A stretch of 64,000 bases of DNA from Symsagittifera roscoffensis (Eukaryota; Xenacoelomorpha; Acoela; Convolutidae). This document shows, in pieces, positions 47,101-51,659 of the stretch. A program made the position numbers and the translations under genes. The notes beneath the pieces are model-generated. The model searched no databases, was not told the origin of the DNA, and saw nothing but the letters and a program-made list of their open reading frames with translations. The stretch is taken from assembly GCF_963678635.1 (NCBI RefSeq), contig NC_087066.1, positions 60,110,875-60,174,874 on the forward strand, in the 5' to 3' direction. Within the stretch, counting starts at the first letter, position 1. The number at the start of each line of letters is the position of its first letter.

Positions 47101-49392
47101 GTTTTTGATACGGGCGTTATTCATTTGAGATATGAAGATATTTTCAAATTGATGATATTTTCGAATAACTTTTGAACTTTTGGCAAATTTCAGTTATTTT
47201 TGATCGCAGTTTATCTCCCAGTAAGCTCTGGTGAACTTACTTGACCCCGTGCAGTATCTGTTTTCGGTCGTGACCTTTGCAGAAGCCCTTAGAAACTTTG
47301 ACGTGGTAGTTGAGGTTGTGGAAACTGAGAGAGGAGTGGGTCCCAGTCGCACTCTTCTGCCTCAGGAAAAAAGACCTAAAAATAATGTGAAAACATATTT
47401 AACAAGGAAGCAATTTTTCAACACGGAATCATTTTTGACAGAGATTCATGATTCATTATTGAGCTATCGAAGCAAAAAATATTAAGAAATATCAAGATTC
47501 AATTGACGATTTTCGACTGACCTAAAAATGGCTGAATGAAAAAGATGGCTGAATGAAAAGAATTGGATCTTTCCTATAATAATACTCAAAATTACTACCA
47601 AAAATTATAGCTAATTTATTTTTTTATATTTTATGTTATCTAGTGCAGGGAGATGTCAAGTCAAAAAGTAATGATAAACCTACCTTTCTATTATAAGAAC
47701 AAGCAACATATTTGAAATTTTCAGGAACAACGATATCGATTTAGAAAATTTTGCAAGCAAAGCGAGCTTTTCTCTCTACGAATCTTAGATAATTGGATAA
47801 AACCTTGCATAAATTGAATCCACAATTTGGCCAATTTGTCAATTTCAAACCCTCATAACTCAACAAAAAAAGCTATATTTTTTTGTCATTCGTTCGTTCT
47901 CAAAAATTCGATAACTTCAATGAAGCGTAGAAAATTTTTGAAAAAACATTGTAATTAAAACATTGGATTATATCTATTTGAAAAAAAACCAAACCGAATA
48001 AATGATCCCTTACTTTTTCCAAAAATCTAGAAAAAACTACTCCATCCTTAAAAACAGAAAATATACATTTAGGAAATTAGTCTGTTCGCTTTTACATCCA
48101 ATTTTTTTTTTAAAACTAGACACGACGGTTAGTTAAAAAACAAACGTGGTCCTAAAAACCCATTTAGCTTGAGGCCGCTGTACGGCACGGATATACTGAG
48201 TGCGCTTTTAGGTCTATGAAGTAAATTATGGTTTAGAAAAAATTGATATGAAAGTGATACTTTTCGCTACTTCTAACTTATTAGGAAAATCAAAAAAATT
48301 ACTTGAATTCAATTTGGAGTGGTTTCTGAGTTGTTTAAATTGTCACTAGCCATTATTAGAGCAGAAAGTATTGAGCGTGGTCAAATTCGCACTGTGTAAA
48401 AACCTGCGAAATTTAAAGACATCTAGCTAAAATTGTGTCTGTTTAGTCAAAAGTTCACACCACTTTTGTCGACGCTGAGATAAATTTTTAACATCTTTTG
48501 AAATCATGATTAAATTGGCTTCAAAATGATACCCCGCTTGGCGCCCTACGAGCTGTCATTGAGGTTCTGTTCAAGTCGGACAGAAAAAGTTCCAAAAGCC
48601 ATTGTTCCGTTAAAAAATTTATGGTTTATGGAGTTTTTTCCGTCCGACTTTAATGAAACCTCATTGAAAGCTCGAGGGAGCCAAGTGGGTTATCATTTTG
48701 AAGCCAATTTAACCATGATTTGCATTTCAAAAAAAATAAAAATTTATCTCAGTGTCAACAAAAACTGGTGTGAATTTTGGCTATGCAGACACAAATTTGG
48801 CTAAAAGCAGATGTCTTCATTTTGAAGAGAAGTCTTGATTTAGAGGATCACTACATTTATAATTTGACACAGGCACGAACCAAAGTGTAGCCCATTTCAT
48901 GGTTTTAAATGGTTTCAATTTTTTGCCAACTGATCATCAAGTTCTTGATATTCTTTTTGACAAAACCATTTCTACTGACTTCAAAGGAAACTCGACAATA
49001 AATCACAATCTTTAGTCCATAACCTTCCAAAATATTTGTCTGAGAATTTTTGTCATTTTTGGAATGGCTTTTTCGTCATTTTTTCTGAAATGTTTTGCAT
49101 TGCTTAAATTTATAACTAAGTAGGGTCTTCCTTGTGATTTAAGCAAGGTCTGAAAATTGATTTGGTTGCCCTACAAAACAAGTCGATCAAAAATATCGGT
49201 CAAGATCATTGGTTTCTACCTGGACAGTTCGACCTGCGTGCCCTTGGATGTCCTCTGGCGCAGACTGACCTCTCTCTCCTTCTCCCTCTGGACCAGCTGC
49301 TGGGTTATAGAGGGAGCTGCCACTTTGTTCACACCTTCTTCGGTTGAGGGATGGAACACATTATCCTCGTCGTTATCCTCCACTAGAACTCT
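10952..49392 (-). CDS. ABCG2-like half-transporter (ABC subfamily G), 16 exons, 5' end missing
   Basis: This is the spliced product of 16 minus-strand exons: 49392-49220, 47360-47241, 46957-46898, 34780-34598, 34340-34259, 30883-30726, 29301-29150, 28724-28554, 22591-22416, 22194-22129, 21805-21624, 17382-17258, 17039-16885, 11930-11841, 11569-11502 and 11102-10952. All donors are GT and acceptors AG, phases agree at every junction, and the sum is 2112 bases (703 codons plus stop). Domains in order: Walker A, Q-loop, VSGGERKR signature, [11 protein letters not shown] Walker B, FSIHQPR H-loop, then the membrane domain. The order (nucleotide-binding domain first) and sequence match ABCG2-type half-transporters, which dimerise to export hydrophobic compounds; the substrate here is unknown. 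The third extracellular loop lacks the cysteines of vertebrate ABCG2. The initiating Met is in an exon upstream that I did not find. Introns are heavily invaded by transposons. Confidence 0.92.
11502..11569 (-). CDS. ABCG exon 15 (third extracellular loop)
   Basis: Encodes [19 protein letters not shown] and N-L, the start of the large extracellular loop. It contains no cysteine, whereas vertebrate ABCG2 has disulfide-forming cysteines in this loop. Acceptor aacttcag, donor AC/GTAAGA. Confidence 0.85.
11841..11930 (-). CDS. ABCG exon 14
   Basis: Encodes [20 protein letters not shown] followed by [10 protein letters not shown], equivalent to the conserved FSG...N......WL.YLS..RYG block before the third extracellular loop. 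Acceptor ttttcag, donor GCA/GTAAGT. Confidence 0.9.
12194..12268 (+). mobile_element. hAT-like MITE, 75-bp internal-deletion copy
   Basis: Begins CAGTGGCGGATCTAAGATTTT and ends TAAATCTGTCCCTG, with a 20-base C run inside. The flanks are ggagaagc (186-193) and gtagaagc (269-276), a 7-of-8 match, which is the 8-bp target duplication expected for hAT elements. Confidence 0.75.
12961..13393. repeat. 433-bp tandem duplication, first copy
   Basis: Starts ttcgacgactttgaatc and ends aatccttggtc. The second copy is 13439-13871, of equal length. I found only two differences (a t/g in attgta.gaaaac and a g/t in ctaatt.catc), so the duplication is very recent. A 45-bp spacer (13394-13438) separates them. 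Located in the ABCG intron between exons 13 and 14. Confidence 0.9.
13439..13871. repeat. 433-bp tandem duplication, second copy
   Basis: Near-identical to 12961-13393. It is followed immediately by the 13872-14217 palindrome, whereas the first copy is followed directly by ctgtaattt, the sequence found on the far side of the palindrome. Confidence 0.9.
13872..14217. repeat. Palindrome with an internally duplicated arm
   Basis: The left arm begins attctcatgaaaaaatgatat; the right arm ends with its inverted complement (catttttt catgagaat). About 80 bases of the inner left arm (acaaatgactag ... ttttttaaatt) are repeated before the centre. The same inner sequence also occurs in the 13394-13438 spacer. 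No coding frame. Confidence 0.85.
14218..15443. other. AT-rich intron sequence without recognised features
   Basis: Part of the large ABCG intron between exons 13 and 14. I see no open frame with coding character, no terminal inverted repeats and no tRNA-like boxes. Confidence 0.4.
15444..16083. mobile_element. Tc1/mariner-like MITE, copy 2
   Basis: Begins CAGTGCTGATATAAATTATCC and ends with the inverted equivalent (gtccagataatttaaatcaacacg). Its arms pair over long stretches (AACGCGTTTTTCTCAAA near 15495 with gagaaaaacgcgtttt near 16020; the aatcaaaaata block with ttttttgattgac), so nearly the whole element is an imperfect palindrome. Related to 8752-9469. Confidence 0.6.
16421..16817 (+). 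mobile_element. hAT-like MITE, near full length
   Basis: Begins CATGGGCGGATCTAGGATTTT and runs through the family body: a gtcgac...gtcgac block, 'tttctgcgccgcaggcaaatt', 'cgtttttaggcactttttgg', 'gttttttttggcgc', and 'gggggaccctttcggtcagcag', ending in a G run. Same orientation as 31126-31528. It ends close to ABCG exon 13. Confidence 0.65.
16885..17039 (-). CDS. ABCG exon 13 (membrane helices 3-4)
   Basis: Encodes a cytosolic turn (G-M-K-T-D) and two hydrophobic segments ([20 protein letters not shown] and [17 protein letters not shown]). Acceptor tgcatag, donor CTG/GTACAC. An in-frame GC-rich codon bias sets it apart from the intron. Confidence 0.9.
17215..17245. repeat. G homopolymer tract
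   Basis: A run of about 13 G followed by agagggggg lies just past the exon 12 donor (a C run on the gene's coding strand). A similar run lies at 17562-17590 (ggggggggggggggtcggggagggg). Both could form G-quadruplexes on the plus strand. Confidence 0.6.
17258..17382 (-). CDS. ABCG exon 12
   Basis: Encodes [20 protein letters not shown] and then [19 protein letters not shown], matching the (H/R)E...GYYR.S.YFL.K...D..P.R conserved block and a membrane helix. Acceptor aatttag, donor G/GTAAAA. A C-rich run on the coding strand (a G run on the plus strand) begins about 15 bases into the intron. Confidence 0.9.
18556..18628 (+). repeat. tRNA-like sequence (SINE head or tRNA pseudogene)
   Basis: Contains an A box (ctagtggatagagca) and a B box (gggttcgagccc) at tRNA spacing. 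The acceptor and anticodon stems do not pair well, so it is not a working tRNA. It probably heads a SINE whose body follows to about 18780 (repeated 'agatttggctaatttctgatcagaat'-like phrases). Confidence 0.5.
19095..19640 (+). repeat. LTR remnant (3' part), family of the 49.7-51.1 kb LTR
   Basis: Shares with 21140-21520 and, inverted, with 49700-50110 the blocks 'ggaaccagtt', 'ctctaaattgtacagctgaaac', 'accagtatacactagatctattgag', 'taagactaggattggtatt' and 'agatagcgtgacgagcag'. Divergence between copies is clearly higher than in the left Gypsy LTR pair, so this is old. It lies in the ABCG intron between exons 11 and 12. Confidence 0.65.
20270..21530 (+). repeat. Old solo LTR or LTR remnant
   Basis: The left part matches the inverted sequence near 50960-50760 ('gaatgctctatagccggcct...accgcgcta'); the right part matches 19095-19640 and 49700-50110. 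No gag-pol lies between this and the 19.1-kb remnant. The interval 19640-20270 is AT-rich and may be LTR 5' sequence or leftover internal DNA. Confidence 0.6.
21624..21805 (-). CDS. ABCG exon 11 (membrane helices 1-2)
   Basis: Encodes [20 protein letters not shown] (membrane segment), a short loop with NRQGVAFF, and the next hydrophobic stretch ending in E-R-S-L-F. The NR.G..FF motif is typical of ABCG membrane domains. Acceptor gattttcag, donor TT/GTAAGA. Confidence 0.9.
22129..22194 (-). CDS. ABCG exon 10
   Basis: A 66-base exon encoding [14 protein letters not shown] and following residues, equivalent to the connecting helix and start of the first membrane helix (QLRWVSKRSFKN in ABCG2). 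Acceptor gatttcag, donor CAA/GTAAG. Confidence 0.87.
22416..22591 (-). CDS. ABCG exon 9 (linker to membrane domain)
   Basis: Encodes a charged linker ([19 protein letters not shown] ... [10 protein letters not shown]) ending in F-F-Q-Q just before the membrane domain. Acceptor ccctttgcag, donor CAG/GTAAAA. It is less conserved than the flanking exons, as expected for the linker. Confidence 0.85.
23172..23520. mobile_element. MITE-like element with about 55-bp inverted ends
   Basis: The left end (agcagaatattccgagtgta ... atgggtccaagagtagaaaa) matches the inverted right end (agcagaatggtctaagagca ... atgggtccaagagcagaaaa). The interior is AT-rich with no coding frame. Superfamily unknown. Confidence 0.55.
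23780..24000. repeat. Cluster of GGATTCC/GGAATCC motifs
   Basis: Repeats of gcggattcc, gaatcc, gaaatccac and gcggaatccac occur on both strands within about 200 bases. Similar clusters lie at 32690-32755 and 33430-33720. I do not recognise the family. Confidence 0.45.
24001..26170. other. AT-rich intron sequence without recognised features
   Basis: Part of the 6-kb ABCG intron between exons 8 and 9. Dominated by A/T runs. No open frame with coding character and no repeat boundary that I can define. Confidence 0.4.
26180..26345 (-). repeat. tRNA-derived SINE copy
   Basis: Read on the minus strand, a tRNA-like head (gtagtggtgaaatagttacg ... acctctcaattgagg) leads into 'atgatccgtgctcgttgttt', 'aacattaccc' and 'aggggcac'. 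The same order occurs at 34806-35033. Confidence 0.6.
26494..26570 (+). repeat. tRNA-like sequence, second SINE-type head
   Basis: An A-box-like stretch (gtgggtaacgcggttac) and a B box (ggtttgagtccc) have tRNA spacing, but the stems do not pair well. Probably a SINE head or tRNA pseudogene. Confidence 0.4.
26960..27750 (+). repeat. Degenerate tandem repeat, units of about 120-170 bp
   Basis: Six units begin near 26963, 27109, 27278, 27421, 27553 and 27674. Each starts with a variant of aaactaccctcccaaatct and continues with gttcaatcgaaa...caggttctgg...ttccctgc. Spacing falls from about 169 to 121. Open frames of 126 and 113 codons cross the array, but they follow the repeat and are not convincing genes. 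Confidence 0.65.
28554..28724 (-). CDS. ABCG exon 8 (end of nucleotide-binding domain, linker)
   Basis: Encodes [20 protein letters not shown], the conserved NPADFFLD-type motif, then a basic linker rich in Arg and Ser ([16 protein letters not shown]). Acceptor gtgatag. The donor G/GTTCGC is a weak match to consensus but is the one that keeps phase with exon 9. Confidence 0.85.
28751..28917 (-). repeat. tRNA-derived SINE, body fragment
   Basis: Inverted relative to 34806-35033 and lacking the tRNA-like head. Shares 'taagatcatttatccacggg', 'agctgtacagctcatcacgg', 'gttgtgcccctg' and 'accctcaagcaacgagcacg'. It starts 27 bases before ABCG exon 8. Confidence 0.65.
29150..29301 (-). CDS. ABCG exon 7 (H-loop)
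   Basis: Encodes [20 protein letters not shown] and then the [20 protein letters not shown] region, which closely match ABCG2. The switch His lies in FSIHQPR. Acceptor tgtgtag, donor G/GTAAAG. Confidence 0.93.
30010..30362. mobile_element. Possible small inverted-repeat element with ACTCGC motifs
   Basis: The left end (taatacgactactcgcattg ... atactcgcaatgc) and the inverted right end (taatacgtaatgcgacaact ... cacctcgcaat) share the start taatacg and repeated (a)actcgc motifs. Pairing is imperfect. No coding frame. Confidence 0.4.
30726..30883 (-). CDS. ABCG exon 6 (signature and Walker B)
   Basis: Encodes [20 protein letters not shown] and then [19 protein letters not shown]: the ABC signature and Walker B with its catalytic Glu, both intact. 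Acceptor tgtcatag, donor AC/GTAATT. Confidence 0.93.
31126..31528 (+). mobile_element. hAT-like MITE, best-preserved copy (403 bp)
   Basis: Begins CAGGGGCTGATCTAGGATTTT and ends TAAATCCGCCCCTG. The last 14 bases are the inverted complement of a CAGGGGCGGATTTA start, so the terminal repeats are about 14 bp. Body landmarks: gtcgac, 'ttctgcaccgcaggcaaatt', a 20-base C run, 'ggcgccccaggcgcc', 'gaccttttgggtcagcagg'. No coding frame. No obvious target duplication remains next to the (aat)n microsatellite on the left. Confidence 0.75.
31592..31960 (+). mobile_element. hAT-like MITE, diverged copy
   Basis: Begins CAGTGGCGTACTATTTTTC and carries the family body (gtcgac, 'accctgttttgcccaaac', 'ttctgcgccggaggc', 'ggcgcgcgctaacccc', 'ggcgctggaggcgcc', 'gggacctatgggtcgg'). 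The right terminus is not clear. Its first 260 bases recur at 33178-33428. Confidence 0.6.
32259..32664. repeat. Tandem duplication of about 406 bp, first copy
   Basis: Starts gttgggattaatggactccc and ends gctctatctt. The second copy starts 508 bases later and is near-identical (for example gactccc/gacttcc, attcgacg/attcggca). Inside each unit an inner repeat of 'gatgcaatcc...actg' and 'gcgatatgctgtgcgtt' occurs twice. Confidence 0.85.
32767..33173. repeat. Tandem duplication of about 407 bp, second copy
   Basis: Near-identical to 32259-32664. It is followed directly by a second copy of the 31592 MITE segment, so MITE and unit look like parts of one larger duplication. Confidence 0.85.
33178..33428 (+). 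mobile_element. hAT-like MITE fragment
   Basis: Nearly identical to 31598-31850 (same 'gagctctaccaaagcactaa', 'ttctgcgccggaggc' and 'ggggtttatagacacttctt'), but cut off at gcgcgctaacca. Confidence 0.65.
33430..33720. repeat. Cluster of GGAATCC motifs
   Basis: About eight forms of ggattccgc, ggaatccac, ggaatccgc or ggagtccac occur in 290 bases, often next to acttgcag. The short palindrome 'atctgcaagtgc...gcacttgcagat' sits near 33466-33507. Confidence 0.45.
34259..34340 (-). CDS. ABCG exon 5
   Basis: Encodes the helical subdomain between Q-loop and signature ([20 protein letters not shown]). Acceptor gtttag, donor CTG/GTATGAG. Phases fit exons 4 and 6. Confidence 0.85.
34598..34780 (-). CDS. 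ABCG exon 4 (Q-loop)
   Basis: Encodes the end of the P-loop helix ([16 protein letters not shown]) and the Q-loop region [19 protein letters not shown], closely matching ABCG2. Acceptor tttttcag, donor AG/GTGGAA. Confidence 0.92.
34806..35033 (+). repeat. tRNA-derived SINE, longest copy
   Basis: The head gcagtggtgaagtggttacg...cgaaaggtcggatgttcg resembles tRNA A and B boxes. The body runs through 'atgatccgtgctcgttgctt', 'aacattaccc', 'aggggcacaacagctgttca' and 'gagctgtacagctcg' to 'gtggataaatgatctta'. Two other copies lie at 26180 and 28751. Confidence 0.7.
35055..35213. repeat. Satellite-like tandem repeat against the gap
   Basis: The unit gatacgctct...tagatagtaaaaat...ttttattg...aggtttgagactttata appears twice (from about 35060 and 35138), and a third begins at the gap edge (attgccttttattgt). 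The array probably continues into the gap. Confidence 0.7.
35214..35413. other. Assembly gap, 200 N
   Basis: Exactly 200 undetermined bases, probably a placeholder of arbitrary length, between the satellite-like repeat and the 3' end of the minus-strand Pao/BEL element. The element's 3' end and LTR are likely lost here. Confidence 0.95.
35544..37112 (-). pseudogene. Pao/BEL A integrase (open, C-terminally truncated)
   Basis: An open stretch of about 520 codons. It carries the end of RNase H ([16 protein letters not shown]), the zinc-binding HHCC region ([10 protein letters not shown] ... CFICRRF), and the catalytic core with all three acidic residues: G-V-D-F-F-G-P, Y-S-D-N-G-K and G-G-A-W-E-R-L. 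It stops after NHIWQRLHK, short of the usual end, 130 bases from the gap. Confidence 0.75.
37064..37744 (-). pseudogene. Pao/BEL A RT connection and RNase H
   Basis: Encodes [20 protein letters not shown] (Pao RT thumb block), then [15 protein letters not shown] and [13 protein letters not shown] of RNase H. A frame change in an A-rich run near 37080-37110 shifts to the integrase frame. Confidence 0.7.
37745..38438 (-). pseudogene. Pao/BEL A reverse transcriptase, catalytic box deleted
   Basis: RT blocks [20 protein letters not shown] and [20 protein letters not shown] are present. An in-frame TGA follows the Y-E-Y-T-R motif (about 37989). In the same frame beyond it, the position of the catalytic F-Y-M-D-D reads S-F-Y-I-A-S (about 37864-37881): both aspartates are gone and the frame is kept. 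A frame change near 37740 leads to the next segment. Confidence 0.7.
38439..39114 (-). pseudogene. Pao/BEL A protease region
   Basis: Encodes [20 protein letters not shown], the Pao-type aspartic protease active site with D-P-G instead of the usual D-S/T-G, then the block ending [13 protein letters not shown] frame change near 38700-38730 leads into the segment before RT ([15 protein letters not shown]). Confidence 0.65.
39360..41842 (-). pseudogene. Pao/BEL A gag
   Basis: An ATG at 41842 opens a short frame that stops after about 20 codons; further open pieces (41395-40994, 40870-40658, 40633-40328) are Asn/Gln/Ser-rich. The best-conserved piece, 40341-39658, holds the Pao capsid-like region ([20 protein letters not shown] ... 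[12 protein letters not shown]). Zinc knuckles with [13 protein letters not shown] and [14 protein letters not shown] follow near 39615-39480. Repeated 'QVVDSHG' and 'NQITDT' phrases in the N-terminal half show internal tandem duplication. Confidence 0.7.
41843..42990. other. AT-rich stretch between the two Pao/BEL elements
   Basis: Long A and T runs. It should contain the 5' LTR of element A, but I could not match it to a second copy because the 3' end of A is in the gap. No gene seen. Confidence 0.4.
43200..43760 (+). pseudogene. Pao/BEL B gag C-terminus with zinc knuckles
   Basis: The region 43210-43330 encodes a Pao gag block ([17 protein letters not shown]), then 43458-43760 encodes [13 protein letters not shown] and [11 protein letters not shown] knuckles. 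The upstream capsid part is absent. Confidence 0.65.
43760..44523 (+). pseudogene. Pao/BEL B protease region
   Basis: Encodes [20 protein letters not shown]: the active site reads D-N-C where D-S/T-G is expected, so the protease is probably inactive. It continues with [13 protein letters not shown] and the segment before RT ([15 protein letters not shown]). A TGA at about 44521 ends the frame. Confidence 0.65.
44576..45663 (+). pseudogene. Pao/BEL B reverse transcriptase
   Basis: Blocks in order: VRRVANAAS-type start (44797 onward), [35 protein letters not shown], catalytic F-Y-M-D-D near 45148-45162, [15 protein letters not shown], and [20 protein letters not shown] frame change near 44760-44790 breaks the start. 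The catalytic box is intact, unlike element A. Confidence 0.75.
45664..46533 (+). pseudogene. Pao/BEL B integrase, fused in frame to RT
   Basis: After I-Q-L-H-V-F (start of RNase H) the frame jumps to Y-I-A-T-K-D, inside the integrase core, at about 45663. The rest of RNase H, the zinc-binding HHCC region and the first catalytic Asp are absent. The second Asp ([13 protein letters not shown]) and Glu ([11 protein letters not shown]) remain. It continues to an SH3-like end ([18 protein letters not shown]) and TAA at 46531-46533. Confidence 0.8.
46774..46802 (+). repeat. 29-bp perfect inverted repeat, copy 1
   Basis: Reads taccctatccgaaattactc and on to gagtta; its exact inverted complement is at 49706-49734. 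The sequence belongs to the end of the LTR family at 49.7-51.1 kb (compare 21470-21500), so this is a small stranded LTR piece 95 bases past ABCG exon 3. Confidence 0.85.
46898..46957 (-). CDS. ABCG exon 3 (Walker A)
   Basis: A 60-base exon encoding [11 protein letters not shown] followed by the P-loop GPTGSGKT, which binds ATP phosphates. Acceptor gctttag, donor AC/GTAAG. It is separated from exon 4 by a 12-kb intron holding two Pao/BEL elements. Confidence 0.92.
47241..47360 (-). CDS. ABCG exon 2
   Basis: Encodes the first strands of the nucleotide-binding domain ([12 protein letters not shown] ... KQILHGV), which correspond to the region before Walker A in ABCG2. Acceptor cctgag, donor AA/GTAAGT. 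The phase fits exon 1 (AG+G) and exon 3 (AA+T). Confidence 0.88.
47361..49219. other. ABCG intron 1, AT-rich
   Basis: No transposon boundary that I can define. Near 48520-48670 two short inverted stretches occur: 'cttcaaaatgatacccc...gcgcc...tgtcattgaggttctgttcaagtcggacagaaaaa' and, later, 'ttttttccgtccgactttaatgaaacctcattgaaagctcgaggg...gtgggttatcattttgaagcc'. These form a roughly 200-bp imperfect palindrome (48480-48740), probably another fold-back MITE. Confidence 0.5.
49220..49392 (-). CDS. ABCG exon 1 (first recognised coding exon)
   Basis: Encodes the N-terminal cytoplasmic segment, with an acidic stretch (VEDNDEDN) followed by a charged, probably helical part ([11 protein letters not shown]). 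The acceptor is ccgctag before 49392 and the donor is AG/GTAGAA at 49219. There is no in-frame Met, so an upstream exon must supply the start. The exon start could be two bases lower if the alternative AG is used. Confidence 0.75.
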
Positions 49393-49490
49393 CTAGCGGA
49401 AAAATGAAATGAAAAATAATGGGACCATGTGAAAAATACTCCTCCGCCTAAACCATGATATTCTCCCGAAATTGGTTTAGGGGGAAGATT

Positions 49491-49644
49491 CAGTAGCGGA
49501 TTTAGACAGGGAAGTTTTCAAAATAGGGTCTTAATAGTGATTTTGGAGAGCTCTGAAAACCAGTTTTATTCAACCTAAGAAAAATAAACTTTTGAAATTT
49601 TTTTGAAAATCCCCCCCTCCCGAGAAAATCCAAGATATGCTCCG
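49491..49644 (-). mobile_element. hAT-like MITE, short copy with perfect 8-bp target duplication
   Basis: Begins CAGTAGCGGATTTAG and ends with the inverted family start (ccccctcccgagaaaatcca ... gctcc). The flanks ggaagatt (49483-49490) and ggaagatt (49645-49652) are identical. Confidence 0.75.
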
Positions 49645-49689
49645 GGAAGATTGATCACTATAATGGGATCAAAAAAGGTTGCTTCTGAG

Positions 49690-51100
49690 TTATAACCGAT
49701 GGTCTTAACTCATAGAGTAATTTCGGATAGGGTACACCGTCTGCTCGTCACGCTATCTTCGGCCGGATAGATTCGTGCAACTTCTTAGTCTAATACCGAT
49801 CCTAATCTTACTCTTATACTATTCTAGTCTCAGGTTGTTTAACTAGTCTCTGCTAGGCTCAATAGATCTAGGGTATACTGGTTTATTGCGGCTGCTGAAG
49901 TTCTCTTGGAGAGGCAACTAATTTCTAAGTTAAATTCAAATCTCTCTGGTGCTGAAATTACAAGTAATTTCAGCACTTACAAATAAGTGGGTTGTTAGTT
50001 AGATGGATCATGATTGGTTAATATTGAATTTTTTACAGTGGTAAAATATCTAATTTATCCAATCATAAAATGTAGTTTAGATCAGGTTCCACCCATCCGG
50101 GTTTTACAGAGTTTTTTAGATTAGTTTTTCTGCAATTCAAAGGATGGATGATGGACGTTGGTATTTGGCGAACATCATATTTCTTCTGGGTTTTCCTGTT
50201 AGAGAAGTTCCAGGATCAATCGTTGTGTCTTCTTATGACAACGACTGGGTTTTCTCAACAAACTCAAATCTGATTTCAGAATGGTTTGCTATGACAGCTT
50301 TTTCTGTTTCATGTAGAGAACTTCTTTTGTGTTCAACCTAGTCTGGGAATGGCGTGGAGATTGTGCGTGGAGGGGATGCCTGGTTACTCGGATCTGTACG
50401 TATAGTTGAACATCGAGGTGGTCATTGGTCTAGTTCAATGAAGTCCTTTTCTGCGAAGTCAAGTCGTACTCTAAATCCTTTGAGTTGTGATTGTGGACGG
50501 CATATTGATTATGGTTGGCCATTCTTTTTCGAGTGTAGTGGGGTCCTTTTGTCTTTGGATGTTCGTCTTTGGTGTTGTATGCTGATCTATATACTGCAAG
50601 GTATAATTTACATTTTATAAAATTTTTATTAGTTCGGTGTTTTAATTATGATTTTGGTTAGTTGTTTTCACAAAAGCTTTTTGTTTTAGTTCGTTTATTT
50701 TGAAGAGTTACTCACCCTTGAGTACCTCTTATTAAAAATAGAAGTGTGGTCACAAAGCGTGGATGTAGCGCGGTGGGTTAGGCCGGCTATAGAGCATGCT
50801 CAGGACGTCCTCTCTGGTGGGTTAGGCCTGGAGTGGGAGTATGATTTCGTGCGGTTTCTGTGAGAGGTCCTGTTATGTGATAACGTTTTATGTTGGGTTT
50901 ATTGTGTCTTTTCTTATGTTTCGTTGGTTGTGTCCTTTTTTCAAAAATCAAATTGTTTTTGGTATGGGTTTGTCTTTCGACTTTTTTGTGTTTTATTATT
51001 TCTTTCTTAGACTTTATAATAGTCTTCAAAAGAATAAATTATCCAGTTTTAAACTGGGTTAATCCGGTTTGGGTACCGTTGGTTTCCTTTCCTTAGTCAA
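49690..51100 (-). repeat. 3' LTR region of the envelope-bearing element
   Basis: On the minus strand, after the last ORF and about 560 bases of AT-rich DNA, this region matches the LTR remnants at 19095-19640 and 20270-21530: 'gctctatagccggcctaacccaccgcgcta' (split here; near 50800-50765), 'gatgggtggaacc', 'aaccaatcatgatccat', 'ccagtataccctagatctat' and 'gatagcgtgacgagcag'. The exact 5' boundary cannot be fixed because the partner LTR lies outside the window. Confidence 0.65.
49706..49734 (-). repeat. 29-bp perfect inverted repeat, copy 2
   Basis: Exact inverted complement of 46774-46802. Here it lies at the end of the LTR region. Confidence 0.85.
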
Positions 51101-51659
51101 GCTGTTATTCTATGATTTGTGGTGTTTAGTAAGCTGCATTGGTTAGTTTTGTTTAGTATATAATTCCTTTCCAACCGGGTTAAAGGAAAGTTTGAAACTT
51201 GTTATCGTGTGTTAGAGTTAAAATCATTATTTAAACAATTCTTCGTGGGCGAGCTGTGCGAGTTTGGATAGAATTCTTGTGCGAGTGAATGAAAATATCA
51301 AAAGGTTAGCACTGCATTTTCGTTTTATCAATTTACTACATAGAATTTCAATTTTACTGCTAGTTTTTTGGGGAAAAATTAAGTTACAAATTTTCATCAT
51401 TATTAGAATTACTGCTTTTAGGGAAATAATTTATAAAATAATTTACTACATTGGTATGATTTTTATTGAATTTATCTAGTGCAAAATATTAATAGAGTTT
51501 TGAAGAATTTGAAGAAGTTTTCTATTTTTTATTTTTCTTTTGTGTAATTTGTAGGTGATCCTGGGATGAAGACTAAAAATCTAAATAAGACATGGATAAG
51601 AATGGTTAGTATTTATTTCAAATTTATTAGTGAAGAATATGATAAATTATACTTAACTG

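Noticed and set aside
50144-50620. Two plus-strand open frames near the 3' LTR
   Set aside because: They lie antisense within the LTR region and have no recognisable domain.
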